Below are positions 1 through 6,348 of a stretch of DNA of 12,728 bases, one piece after another. The stretch comes from Lachnospiraceae bacterium (GTDB lineage: Bacteria > Bacillota > Clostridia > Lachnospirales > Lachnospiraceae). The stretch is from contig JAHZHB010000021.1 in NCBI GenBank assembly GCA_019420465.1, positions 1 through 12,728 of the forward strand, in the 5' to 3' direction. How positions within the stretch are numbered: the first letter of the stretch is position 1; each line of letters opens with the position of its first letter. The position numbers and the translations under genes were made by a program. The notes beneath the pieces are model-generated. The model searched no databases. It was given only the letters and a program-made list of their open reading frames with translations, and was not told where the DNA came from.

Positions 1-117
1 TCCGGGGAGTTTTCCCTTGCTCTGGCACGATTCTGACACCGGATTTGTGATATTGGCTCGTTTCCGGGGAGTTTCTGTCTGGTTCGGAACGAATTCTGCA
101 TCGGATTTATCATAATA
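1..117. repeat. Two degenerate tandem copies of a ~62-bp unit
   Basis: Both units open with TCCGGGGAGTTT, at 1 and 63. They then stay alignable with small gaps: GGCACG/GGAACG, ATTCTG, CGGATTT followed by T/A-rich sequence. Roughly two thirds of positions agree by eye. No open frame with a ribosome binding site crosses the region. The array starts at the window edge, so more copies may lie to the left. I do not recognise the repeat family. Confidence 0.6.
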
Positions 118-118
118 C

Positions 119-154
119 ACTTCTTCCGGTGCCACATTCGGCATCGGAAGAAGT
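119..154 (-). terminator. Probable guaA transcription terminator
   Basis: A 15-bp inverted repeat (left arm 119-133, right arm 140-154, one G-T pair, 6-nt loop) lies about 20 bp beyond the guaA stop codon. The stem is strong and GC-containing. Downstream on the minus strand the tail is only moderately U-rich (GTGTATTATG), so termination may be partial or factor-assisted. Confidence 0.55.
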
Positions 155-174
155 TATGTTCACATTTGTTAACT

Positions 175-1719
175 TTATTCGAATTCGATCGTGCCCGGGG
201 GCTTGGATGTGAGGTCGTAGAATACGCGGTTTACACCTTTGACTTCGTTGATGATCCGGCTCATGACTTTCTGCAGGACATCCCACGGGATGTTGGCTGC
301 TTCTGCAGTCATAAAGTCGATCGTACATACGGCACGCAGGGCCACAGCATAATCGTAAGTTCTTTCATCTCCCATAACACCGACGGAACGCATATTGGTC
401 AGAGCGGCAAAGTACTGGTTGATCTCTGTGTCGATACCGGCTTTGGCGATCTCTTCACGATAGATCGCATCGGCATCCTGCACGATCTTTACCTTTTCTT
501 CGGTCACTTCACCGATGATACGGATACCAAGACCCGGTCCCGGAAACGGCTGACGGAATACCAGGTACTCCGGAATACCAAGCTCCAGACCTGCTTTACG
601 AACCTCATCCTTGAAAAGATCACGAAGCGGCTCGATGATCTCTTTAAAATCTACATAATCCGGAAGTCCGCCGACGTTATGATGGGACTTGATCACAGCG
701 GACTCACCGCCGAGACCGGATTCTACAACATCGGGATAGATCGTTCCCTGTACCAGGAAGTCTACAGCACCGATCTTTTTGGCTTCTTCTTCGAAGACAC
801 GGATAAATTCTTCACCGATGATCTTACGCTTTGCCTCCGGCTCTTCCACACCGGCCAGCTTGTCATAGTAACGCTGCTGGGCATTGACACGGATAAAGTT
901 CAGGTCATACGGGCCGTCCGGTCCAAAGACTGCTTCGACCTCATCCCCTTCATTTTTACGAAGAAGACCGTGATCTACAAATACACAGGTCAGCTGTTTG
1001 CCGATCGCCTTGGACAGCAGTACGGCAGCTACGGATGAATCCACACCGCCGGACAGGGCACAGAGCACACGGCCGTCACCGACTTTTTCACGGATGGCTT
1101 TGATAGAATACTCTACGAACGAATCCATCTTCCAGTCACCTGCACAGTGACATACATTGTATACAAAGTTGGAAAGGATCTCCTTACCGCGTACGGTATG
1201 CAGTACCTCCGGATGGAACTGGATCGCATACAGATCTTTCTCTCTGTTTTCAGCAGCAGCTACCGGACAGTCTGCTGTATGAGCGCAGATCGTAAATCCC
1301 GGGGCAGCCTTTGAGATGTAATCAAAATGGCTCATCCAGCAGATCGTCTTTTCCTCGATCCCTGTAAATAACGGGGACGCAGTATCTACAAATACCTCTG
1401 TCTTACCGTATTCACGTACCGGTGCCTTTTCTACCTTGCCGCCGAGCACATGCTGCATCAGCTGTGCGCCATAGCAAAGACCAAGTACCGGGATACCGAG
1501 CTCAAAAAGCTCTTTTGTGCAGGTCGGTGCACCATCCTCATAGCAGCTGTTGGGGCCGCCGGTCAGGATGATGCCCTTCGGATGCATATCTTTGATCTTC
1601 TGGATGTCAGTTTTATATGAATAGATTTCGCAATAGACATTACATTCACGGACACGGCGGGCTACAAGCTGGTTGTACTGACCACCAAAGTCAATGACGA
1701 TGACCGTTTCTCTGTTCAC
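175..1719 (-). CDS. guaA: GMP synthase (glutamine-hydrolysing)
   Basis: This enzyme converts XMP, ATP and glutamine to GMP in the cytoplasm, the last step of de novo guanine nucleotide synthesis. From the GTG start the protein has 514 residues, normal for the family. The N-terminal class I glutamine amidotransferase domain has nucleophile Cys82 (GLCYGAQ) and the His169/Glu171 pair (FHPEV). The ATP pyrophosphatase domain has the PP-loop SGGVDSS at about 223-229. The C-terminal dimerisation region ends with the typical PPGTIEFE. Start choice: AGGAGG at 1728-1733 lies 8 nt before GTG 1719 but only 2 nt before ATG 1725. The frame stays open to a GTG at 1770, but that lies upstream of the TATAAT at 1759-1764, so it cannot be used from this promoter. 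ATG 1725 (516 residues) remains possible. The gene appears monocistronic. Confidence 0.97.
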   Translation of the reverse strand: MNRETVIVIDFGGQYNQLVARRVRECNVYCEIYSYKTDIQKIKDMHPKGIILTGGPNSCYEDGAPTCTKELFELGIPVLGLCYGAQLMQHVLGGKVEKAPVREYGKTEVFVDTASPLFTGIEEKTICWMSHFDYISKAAPGFTICAHTADCPVAAAENREKDLYAIQFHPEVLHTVRGKEILSNFVYNVCHCAGDWKMDSFVEYSIKAIREKVGDGRVLCALSGGVDSSVAAVLLSKAIGKQLTCVFVDHGLLRKNEGDEVEAVFGPDGPYDLNFIRVNAQQRYYDKLAGVEEPEAKRKIIGEEFIRVFEEEAKKIGAVDFLVQGTIYPDVVESGLGGESAVIKSHHNVGGLPDYVDFKEIIEPLRDLFKDEVRKAGLELGIPEYLVFRQPFPGPGLGIRIIGEVTEEKVKIVQDADAIYREEIAKAGIDTEINQYFAALTNMRSVGVMGDERTYDYAVALRAVCTIDFMTAEAANIPWDVLQKVMSRIINEVKGVNRVFYDLTSKPPGTIEFE

Positions 1720-1758
1720 TGGCATTTCCTCCTCATTTGTCTTTCCATTGATTCTTTC

Positions 1759-1787
1759 ATTATATGTCACCTGTCCGGTTTTTACAA
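1759..1787 (-). promoter_or_regulatory. Sigma-A promoter of guaA
   Basis: On the minus strand, TTGTAA (1782-1787) is followed by a 17-bp spacer and a perfect TATAAT (1759-1764). Transcription should begin near 1752, giving a leader of only about 30 nt before the GTG start. That is too short for a purine or other known riboswitch. Confidence 0.8.
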
Positions 1788-1794
1788 TCGTTTA

Positions 1795-2019
1795 TTTTTT
1801 ACAGTTTTTCTTCCTAAAATATATTTTTTGAATCCTCCCGTCCTATGCTCCTGCACTGGAATTTACTTTTTCAAGTCAAGTACGTTTTCTTTCATTATCT
1901 TTTGTATTTTTTTATTCTATATAAAATTATTTTTATTGTTTTTGTTTATTTTTATCCATATGTTTCATTTGTATTTTCTGTTTTTGTGTGGCTTTTTTTG
2001 GTTTTTTGTAATTTTCCAC
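1795..2019. other. T-rich gene-free stretch between divergent guaA and rhaD
   Basis: About 225 bp in which the plus strand is dominated by T runs, much richer in A/T than the rest of the window. It is part of the 455-bp gap between guaA and rhaD. Hydrophobic open frames read through it on the plus strand, but they lack ribosome binding sites and reflect the TTT/ATT bias. I see no riboswitch, T-box or RNA gene. It lies upstream of both promoters and may act as a curved or UP-like upstream region. Confidence 0.5.
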
Positions 2020-2048
2020 TGGACAAACGATGACTTATCGTGTAGGAT
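2020..2048 (+). promoter_or_regulatory. Candidate rhaD promoter with small dyad in the spacer
   Basis: TGGACA (2020-2025), a 17-bp spacer and TAGGAT (2043-2048) form a plausible but modest sigma-A promoter. The spacer holds the inverted repeat ACGAT-gactt-ATCGT (2027-2041), which could be a regulator site. The resulting leader would be about 120 nt. Confidence 0.4.
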
Positions 2049-2153
2049 ATAGCCAACAGATAACACAGCAGATGTTTCACTGATATTTGATTTGTACTCT
2101 GGCACCTGCTGTTCATACTGCGGTTCACAGGATACCTGCAAACTGCATCGATA

Positions 2154-2174
2154 TTTCAGAAGGAGGATCTGAAG
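2154..2174 (+). promoter_or_regulatory. rhaD ribosome binding site in a hairpin loop
   Basis: TTCAGA (2155-2160) and TCTGAA (2168-2173) form a perfect 6-bp stem whose 7-nt loop is AGGAGGA, the Shine-Dalgarno sequence of rhaD. The start ATG follows at 2175. A loop position would leave the site accessible rather than hide it. Confidence 0.5.
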
Positions 2175-3002
2175 ATGAAGGTATTGGATATGACATTTGT
2201 ACAGGGATTTATCCGTATGGCGGATGACGGTTTCCGCATGGGATGGCATGAGAGAAACGGCGGTAATCTCTCCTACCGTATCAAACCGGAGGAGATCGCC
2301 ATGATCCGTAACCGTCTGAAAAGTGACGGTCCGTGGCTGCCGATCGGCACATCTGTACCGGATCTGGCCGGTGAATTCTTCCTGGTTACCGGCAGCGGCA
2401 AATTTTTCCGTGATATCAAAGAGGATCCGGAAGCTACTCTTGCAATCATCGAGCTGGATGACAAGGGCGAAAACTACCAGATCAAATGGGGACTTGTTGA
2501 AGGTGGCCGTCCGACCAGCGAGCTTCCCAGCCATCTGATGAACCATGCGGTGAAAAAGCGTGTAACAAACGGCAAATACCGTGTCATCTACCACGCACAC
2601 CCGGCCAATATCATTGCCCTGACCTTTGTTCTCCCGTTAAAGGATGAAATCTTTACCCGTGAACTCTGGGAAATGGCTACGGAATGTCCGGTTGTCTTCC
2701 CGGACGGTATCGGTGTAGTTGGCTGGATGGTTCCGGGCGGACGTGAGATCGCCGAAGCTACCAGCAAGCTGATGGAAACCTACGATGCTGCGATCTGGGC
2801 ACATCACGGTATCTTCTGTGCCGGTGAGGGGGCACACAATACCTTCGGTCTGATGCATACGATTGAAAAATCTGCGGAGATTCTGGTCAAGGTACTGTCC
2901 ATGGCACCGCAGAAGCTGCAGACGATCCAGCCGGATCAGTTCCGCGAGCTGGCCAAAGCTTTCAAGGTAGAGCTTCCGGAACGCTTCCTGTATGAAAAAT
3001 AA
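2175..3002 (+). CDS. rhaD: Rhamnulose-1-phosphate aldolase
   Basis: This class II (zinc-dependent) aldolase cleaves L-rhamnulose 1-phosphate to dihydroxyacetone phosphate and L-lactaldehyde in the cytoplasm. The 275-residue product matches remembered E. coli RhaD (274 residues) along its length: ERNGGNL at 26-32, VTGSGKFFR at 71-79, PTSELPSH at 113-120, WMVPG at 184-188. The E. coli catalytic Glu117 and zinc ligands His141, His143 and His212 correspond to Glu116, His140, His142 and His211. The class II aldolase/adducin fold covers the whole protein. The start has AGGAGG 8 nt upstream. No other rhamnose gene (isomerase, kinase, transporter, regulator) is in the window, so this copy stands alone between its own promoter and terminator. 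Confidence 0.95.
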   Translation: MKVLDMTFVQGFIRMADDGFRMGWHERNGGNLSYRIKPEEIAMIRNRLKSDGPWLPIGTSVPDLAGEFFLVTGSGKFFRDIKEDPEATLAIIELDDKGENYQIKWGLVEGGRPTSELPSHLMNHAVKKRVTNGKYRVIYHAHPANIIALTFVLPLKDEIFTRELWEMATECPVVFPDGIGVVGWMVPGGREIAEATSKLMETYDAAIWAHHGIFCAGEGAHNTFGLMHTIEKSAEILVKVLSMAPQKLQTIQPDQFRELAKAFKVELPERFLYEK

Positions 3003-3010
3003 CCCAGACA

Positions 3011-3053
3011 AAATATTTACGGCGGGTACTTACTGTACCCGCCGTAAATATTT
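3011..3053. terminator. Bidirectional intrinsic terminator for rhaD and spoIIID
   Basis: A perfect 19-bp inverted repeat (arms 3011-3029 and 3035-3053, loop TTACT) is followed by a T tract on the plus strand (TTTTTCTTTC) and by TATTTTGTC on the minus strand. It lies 9 nt after the rhaD stop. The spoIIID stop codon TAA (3030-3032) is in the loop, and the last spoIIID codons form one arm. Confidence 0.9.
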
Positions 3054-3284
3054 TTCTTTCGTGGCCATTCCGCCACGGATATGTCTCTCCTGCTTGTTGA
3101 TGTTGAGGACTTCCCTCACCTGCATGGCCAGTGCCGGATTGATCTGTACCATCCGGTCGGTACAGTCTTTATGTACAGTGGATTTGGATATTCCGAACTT
3201 TCTGGCTGTCTGACGTACCGTAGCACTGGTTTCGATAATGTAAGTAGCGATCTTTACTGCCCGTTCCTCGATATAATCCTTCAA
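3030..3284 (-). CDS. spoIIID: Sporulation transcriptional regulator SpoIIID
   Basis: SpoIIID is a small DNA-binding protein of the mother cell that tunes sigma-E genes and leads to sigma-K. From the TTG start it has 84 residues and aligns throughout with remembered B. subtilis SpoIIID: KDYIEERAVKIA near the start, the helix-turn-helix FGISKSTVHKD in the middle, INPALA, and the basic RHIRGGMATKEKY near the C terminus. Start choice: GGAGG at 3292-3296 lies 7 nt before TTG 3284, and homologues begin with (M)KDYI. An in-frame ATG at 3308 has no ribosome binding site and falls at the expected transcription start. A sigma-E-type promoter precedes it and a terminator overlaps its 3' end. Confidence 0.95.
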   Translation of the reverse strand: MKDYIEERAVKIATYIIETSATVRQTARKFGISKSTVHKDCTDRMVQINPALAMQVREVLNINKQERHIRGGMATKEKYLRRVQ

Positions 3285-3314
3285 GGAAAAGCCTCCGAAG
3301 TCGTTCATTTTTAC

Positions 3315-3344
3315 AGTGTATGCCAGTCTGCTTTGAAAGTATGC
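3315..3344 (-). promoter_or_regulatory. Sigma-E-type promoter of spoIIID
   Basis: On the minus strand, GCATACTT (3337-3344) and CATACACT (3315-3322) are separated by 14 bp. These fit the B. subtilis sigma-E pattern as I remember it (about GHATANNT and CATACAHT, 13-15 bp spacer), and spoIIID is a known sigma-E target. The start would fall near 3307. A direct repeat ATGCCAGTC accompanies both elements. Confidence 0.7.
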
Positions 3345-3386
3345 CAGTCCATCACTTTATATTTCTTTATCTGTCATCCGGGCACT

Positions 3387-5384
3387 TTACCTAAATACCA
3401 GTTCCTTTTTCTGAGCACCGATCAGAGTATTTGCTTCTTTTTCTTCGGCAAACATTTCCTTCAGCTGGTCCTGCACATCCTGCAGACATTCCAGCAGAAG
3501 GGGATTAAATGCCCCGCATTCCCCGCCAAGGATCATTTCCATGGCCTTTTCATGGCTGTAAGCCTCCTTGTACACACGACGGCTGGTCAGCGCATCGTAT
3601 ACATCAGCGAGGGAAACCACCTGCGCCGATATCGGTATATCGTCTCCTTTGAGCCCGTCCGGATAGCCCTGTCCATCGTAGCGTTCATGATGCCAACGGC
3701 AGATCTGGTACGCTTCCCTGACCAGAGGCTCATTTCTGTAGGTTTCCAGACCGTCCAGTATCGAAGCTCCGATCAGTGTATGTTTTTTCATCGTTTCAAA
3801 CTCATCGGACGTCAGCCGGGCCGGTTTGTTTAAGATCTGTTCATCGATACCGATCTTTCCGATATCGTGCAGTGCAGACGCTGTAACGATCAGATGCTGC
3901 CGGCTCCAGTCCAGCGCATATCTGTCCGTTTTCTGTGTCAGACGTTCCAGAAGCAGTTCAACGATCCGATTGATATGTACGACATGCAGACCGCTCTCTC
4001 CGTTTCTGAATTCAACGATCTGACTGAGCACATCTACCAGAATATGGCTGTTTTTCTCTTTTTCATAGATCTGGTTTGTGACCATGGAGATCAGACGCCG
4101 CTGCTTTGCGTAGAGCTTGATCATATTAAATATACGCTGATAAACCACCCTGACATCAAACGGACGGCTGATAAAATCTGCAGCACCGAGCTCATATGCC
4201 TGCCGGATCGCTGTTCCGGAGGTTTCGCTGGAGATCATGATAACAGGAATATCAGAGATCCAGTGTCTTTTATTCATATATTCAAGTACTTCGTAGCCGT
4301 TCATCCCCGGCATGATAATATCCAGAAGGACCAGAGATATCCCTGTACCATACTGCTGCAGGATATGTATGCCTTCCTCCCCGCCGGACGCCTCCAGGAT
4401 ATGATAATCGTCTTTGAGCATATCGATCAGCAATTCCCTGTTCATCGCAGAATCATCTATGATCAGGATCTGCTGTTTAAATCTGTCACTGTTTGGCGTT
4501 TTTTCAAGAGCAGTGGTATCGTTTTCCATATCCCACTGTGTGACTACCGTATTTTTGTGATGTTTTGCCAGATACATCATCTTGTCGGCACGTTTTACCG
4601 CGTCTTCAATATTCTCATTTTCAGCAAGAACACCTCCGATGCTGAAAGAGATCTGCAGACGGCTGTAGTCTGAAAGCACAGTATTTCGTATCTTCTGCTG
4701 GATCTCATTGAGCTTTCTGATCAGCGTCTCTCTGGTGATCTCCGGCAAGATCAGGACAAATTCGTCTCCGCCATAGCGCACCACGATATCCGTCTTTCGT
4801 ATACAGCTCTGGATCACATGTACGGCAGTGGCCAGAGCCGCATCACCGGCACTGTGTCCGTAGGTATCGTTACAGATCTTAAAGTCATCCATGTCTATGA
4901 CCGCCACACCGGCCACACCACGGATCTTTTTGACCTCTTCCTCAAAATAACGGCGATTGTATACGCCGGTCAGTGCGTCGGTATACAGCTTGCGGGTATA
5001 GGCATTCAGACTGCGTGCCAGACGGACATACTCCGGATCATCCTGGGACAGTGCTTCGTCCAAACGCAAAAGCAGTTCCAGAATATATGGTTCGCCATCG
5101 ATTTCCAGATACTGTGCAATAACCTTGTAGATCTCTCCGTTTTTAAATTCGATCTTTGTTCTGTCTTTTTTCTGTAACAGGGCTTTACGGGCCACACAGT
5201 CTTTGCAGAACGTTTCTTTGTTTTCGAGATAATACTGCTGGCAAAGCCCCGGCGTATCTTTCAGGTTTTCCTTTTTTGGCAGCGTATGCAGCTCTTTTCC
5301 ACTGAGCAGACGCGCTATGGTAAAGACCTTTTCGTATGTTTTTACTTCCTGCAGCGCCTGGGCCATTGTCATTATCCTTGCCAT
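3387..5384 (-). CDS. Sensor-GGDEF-receiver-HD-GYP cyclic-di-GMP protein
   Basis: This 665-residue cytoplasmic protein has no membrane segment. Residues 1-~125 form a PAS-like sensor region with a cysteine motif (C48, C60, C63). The GGDEF domain (~133-283) has an intact RYGGDEF (GGDEF at 205-209) and the inhibitory RxxD site (RKTD, 196-199), so diguanylate cyclase activity is likely. The receiver domain (~304-425) has acidic Asp310/Asp311, phosphoacceptor Asp355 and Ser385, but Arg407 replaces the usual lysine (SRPF). The HD-GYP domain (~445-640) has HD at 506-507 and HHERYDGQGYP at 565-575, which predicts c-di-GMP phosphodiesterase activity. Both making and breaking the messenger are therefore predicted in one chain. 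GAGGAG lies 5 nt before the ATG. No clear terminator separates it from spoIIID downstream, so read-through is possible. Confidence 0.93.
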   Translation of the reverse strand: MARIMTMAQALQEVKTYEKVFTIARLLSGKELHTLPKKENLKDTPGLCQQYYLENKETFCKDCVARKALLQKKDRTKIEFKNGEIYKVIAQYLEIDGEPYILELLLRLDEALSQDDPEYVRLARSLNAYTRKLYTDALTGVYNRRYFEEEVKKIRGVAGVAVIDMDDFKICNDTYGHSAGDAALATAVHVIQSCIRKTDIVVRYGGDEFVLILPEITRETLIRKLNEIQQKIRNTVLSDYSRLQISFSIGGVLAENENIEDAVKRADKMMYLAKHHKNTVVTQWDMENDTTALEKTPNSDRFKQQILIIDDSAMNRELLIDMLKDDYHILEASGGEEGIHILQQYGTGISLVLLDIIMPGMNGYEVLEYMNKRHWISDIPVIMISSETSGTAIRQAYELGAADFISRPFDVRVVYQRIFNMIKLYAKQRRLISMVTNQIYEKEKNSHILVDVLSQIVEFRNGESGLHVVHINRIVELLLERLTQKTDRYALDWSRQHLIVTASALHDIGKIGIDEQILNKPARLTSDEFETMKKHTLIGASILDGLETYRNEPLVREAYQICRWHHERYDGQGYPDGLKGDDIPISAQVVSLADVYDALTSRRVYKEAYSHEKAMEMILGGECGAFNPLLLECLQDVQDQLKEMFAEEKEANTLIGAQKKELVFR

Positions 5385-5408
5385 ATTTACTCCTCTTTTG
5401 TCTTTTGG

Positions 5409-5431
5409 CTTTTTGACAGCTGTACAAAAAG
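5409..5431. repeat. Near-perfect palindrome in the leader of the GGDEF/HD-GYP gene
   Basis: CTTTTTG, ACAGCTGT, one unpaired A, then CAAAAAG give a 23-bp palindrome with a single bulge, about 25-47 bp upstream of the start codon. As RNA it could only fold as CTTTTTG/CAAAAAG with the centre as loop. As DNA it resembles a dimeric regulator site. A second hairpin (5470-5487, 7-bp stem GTCTTTT/AAAAGAC) lies further upstream in the same leader. Confidence 0.4.
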
Positions 5432-5519
5432 ACCTCCTGACCCAGCAAATTACTATGCACTGTCAGAAAGTCTTTTCTTTAAAAGACAAATCCATATAAC
5501 TCACTTTTACAATGGCTTT

Positions 5520-5548
5520 ATTATATGCAAAACAGAGCGCGCTGTCCA
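5520..5548 (-). promoter_or_regulatory. Sigma-A promoter of the GGDEF/HD-GYP gene
   Basis: TGGACA (5543-5548 on the minus strand), a 17-bp spacer and a perfect TATAAT (5520-5525). The leader from about 5513 to the ATG is about 130 nt. I looked for a c-di-GMP riboswitch core in it and did not find one. Confidence 0.75.
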
Positions 5549-5575
5549 GTGGTGACCGGATAAACCTCCCTGATT

Positions 5576-6331
5576 TTACTGAAATTCCGGTGCATGTCTG
5601 CGATAATGCAACGGAAAAAGCGTCCGCTGGCAGTCCGGATTTTCTCTGGCTCTGATCGCGATCGTCTGAAAAAACTCCTGCCACAGGACCGTATAGATAT
5701 CACGGTACTTTTCCGTCTTTTGCAGCTGCAAAAACTCCTCCTCGCCCAGCTCTGTCACATAAAAAGGCTGGTCAGCCTGATGTACAGCAGCTATGCGCCG
5801 CCTGTCATCGATCAGAATCCAGTTTTCCGAGGGCATCCGGTCCTCAAAATGCCAGGCCACCAGTCCGACGATATTGCAGTCCGGCTCTATATGGGCCACA
5901 TAGATCCCCGGATCGATCCGGGTAAACCGGGTAAATTCCCGGTAATAATGCATATCATTGCCCGCCCGGCGACTCAGCTCAAACAGGCGCATGACCGGTG
6001 CATCAGCCATACGCTTTGTCACTGTCCGGCCAACAGAAAATCCCAGAAGCAAAAAGCGATAGATCGCGTCCAGCCGGTCATCCTCATCACTCATCGCCGC
6101 CAGATAAACCTGACGGTATGCCTCCCAGGATATCCCGTTCTGTATGCTTCTTGTGACCTTTTGAAATTTTGTGGTATCCCTGTCTATATGTACATAGGTA
6201 CCAAACATTTCCTGCTGGCCGACAGGCTCTATCTCCAGCCGGACATTCTGGCTGCCATGTCTGGCCGCCCACACATCAAAGATGCATGTCATCATACTTT
6301 CAAAATCCTCTGCACAGGTATATATATACAT
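5576..6331 (-). CDS. TIGR03915-type partner of radical SAM DNA repair protein
   Basis: The 251-residue product resembles the 'probable DNA metabolism protein' family (TIGR03915), whose members sit beside the radical SAM family encoded immediately upstream and, as I recall, are fused to UdgX-type uracil-DNA glycosylase domains in other bacteria. Recognisable features are the start MYIYTCAEDFES followed by IFDVWAARHG, and the C-terminal RENPDCQ...PLHYR pattern. I see no signal peptide, membrane segment or known catalytic motif. Its biochemical function is unknown; DNA repair is inferred from partners and regulation. Start choice: GGAGG lies 5 nt before ATG 6331, matching the family's usual N terminus. 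An in-frame ATG at 6352 overlaps the upstream stop (ATGA) but lacks its own ribosome binding site. The genes are at most 17 bp apart, so co-transcription is nearly certain. Confidence 0.85.
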   Translation of the reverse strand: MYIYTCAEDFESMMTCIFDVWAARHGSQNVRLEIEPVGQQEMFGTYVHIDRDTTKFQKVTRSIQNGISWEAYRQVYLAAMSDEDDRLDAIYRFLLLGFSVGRTVTKRMADAPVMRLFELSRRAGNDMHYYREFTRFTRIDPGIYVAHIEPDCNIVGLVAWHFEDRMPSENWILIDDRRRIAAVHQADQPFYVTELGEEEFLQLQKTEKYRDIYTVLWQEFFQTIAIRARENPDCQRTLFPLHYRRHAPEFQ

Positions 6332-6348
6332 GGTCTCCTCCCTGTCTG

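Noticed and set aside
166..1038. Long plus-strand open frame (290 codons) antisense to guaA
   Set aside because: It is the complement of a clearly functional gene, has no ribosome binding site and encodes nothing recognisable.
1720..1758. Purine riboswitch in front of guaA
   Set aside because: The predicted leader is only about 30 nt, too short for the aptamer.
1828..2052. Hydrophobic plus-strand open frames resembling a small membrane protein
   Set aside because: Their composition follows from the T runs and there is no ribosome binding site before either possible start.
5185..5460. Possible leader or overlapping gene using AGGAGG at 5433-5438 and a TTG start
   Set aside because: The frame runs far into the c-di-GMP gene in another phase and the product is basic low-complexity sequence; the isolated ribosome-site-like sequence is recorded as an oddity instead.
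5385..5519. c-di-GMP riboswitch controlling the GGDEF/HD-GYP gene
   Set aside because: The conserved cores of neither c-di-GMP riboswitch class that I know are visible.
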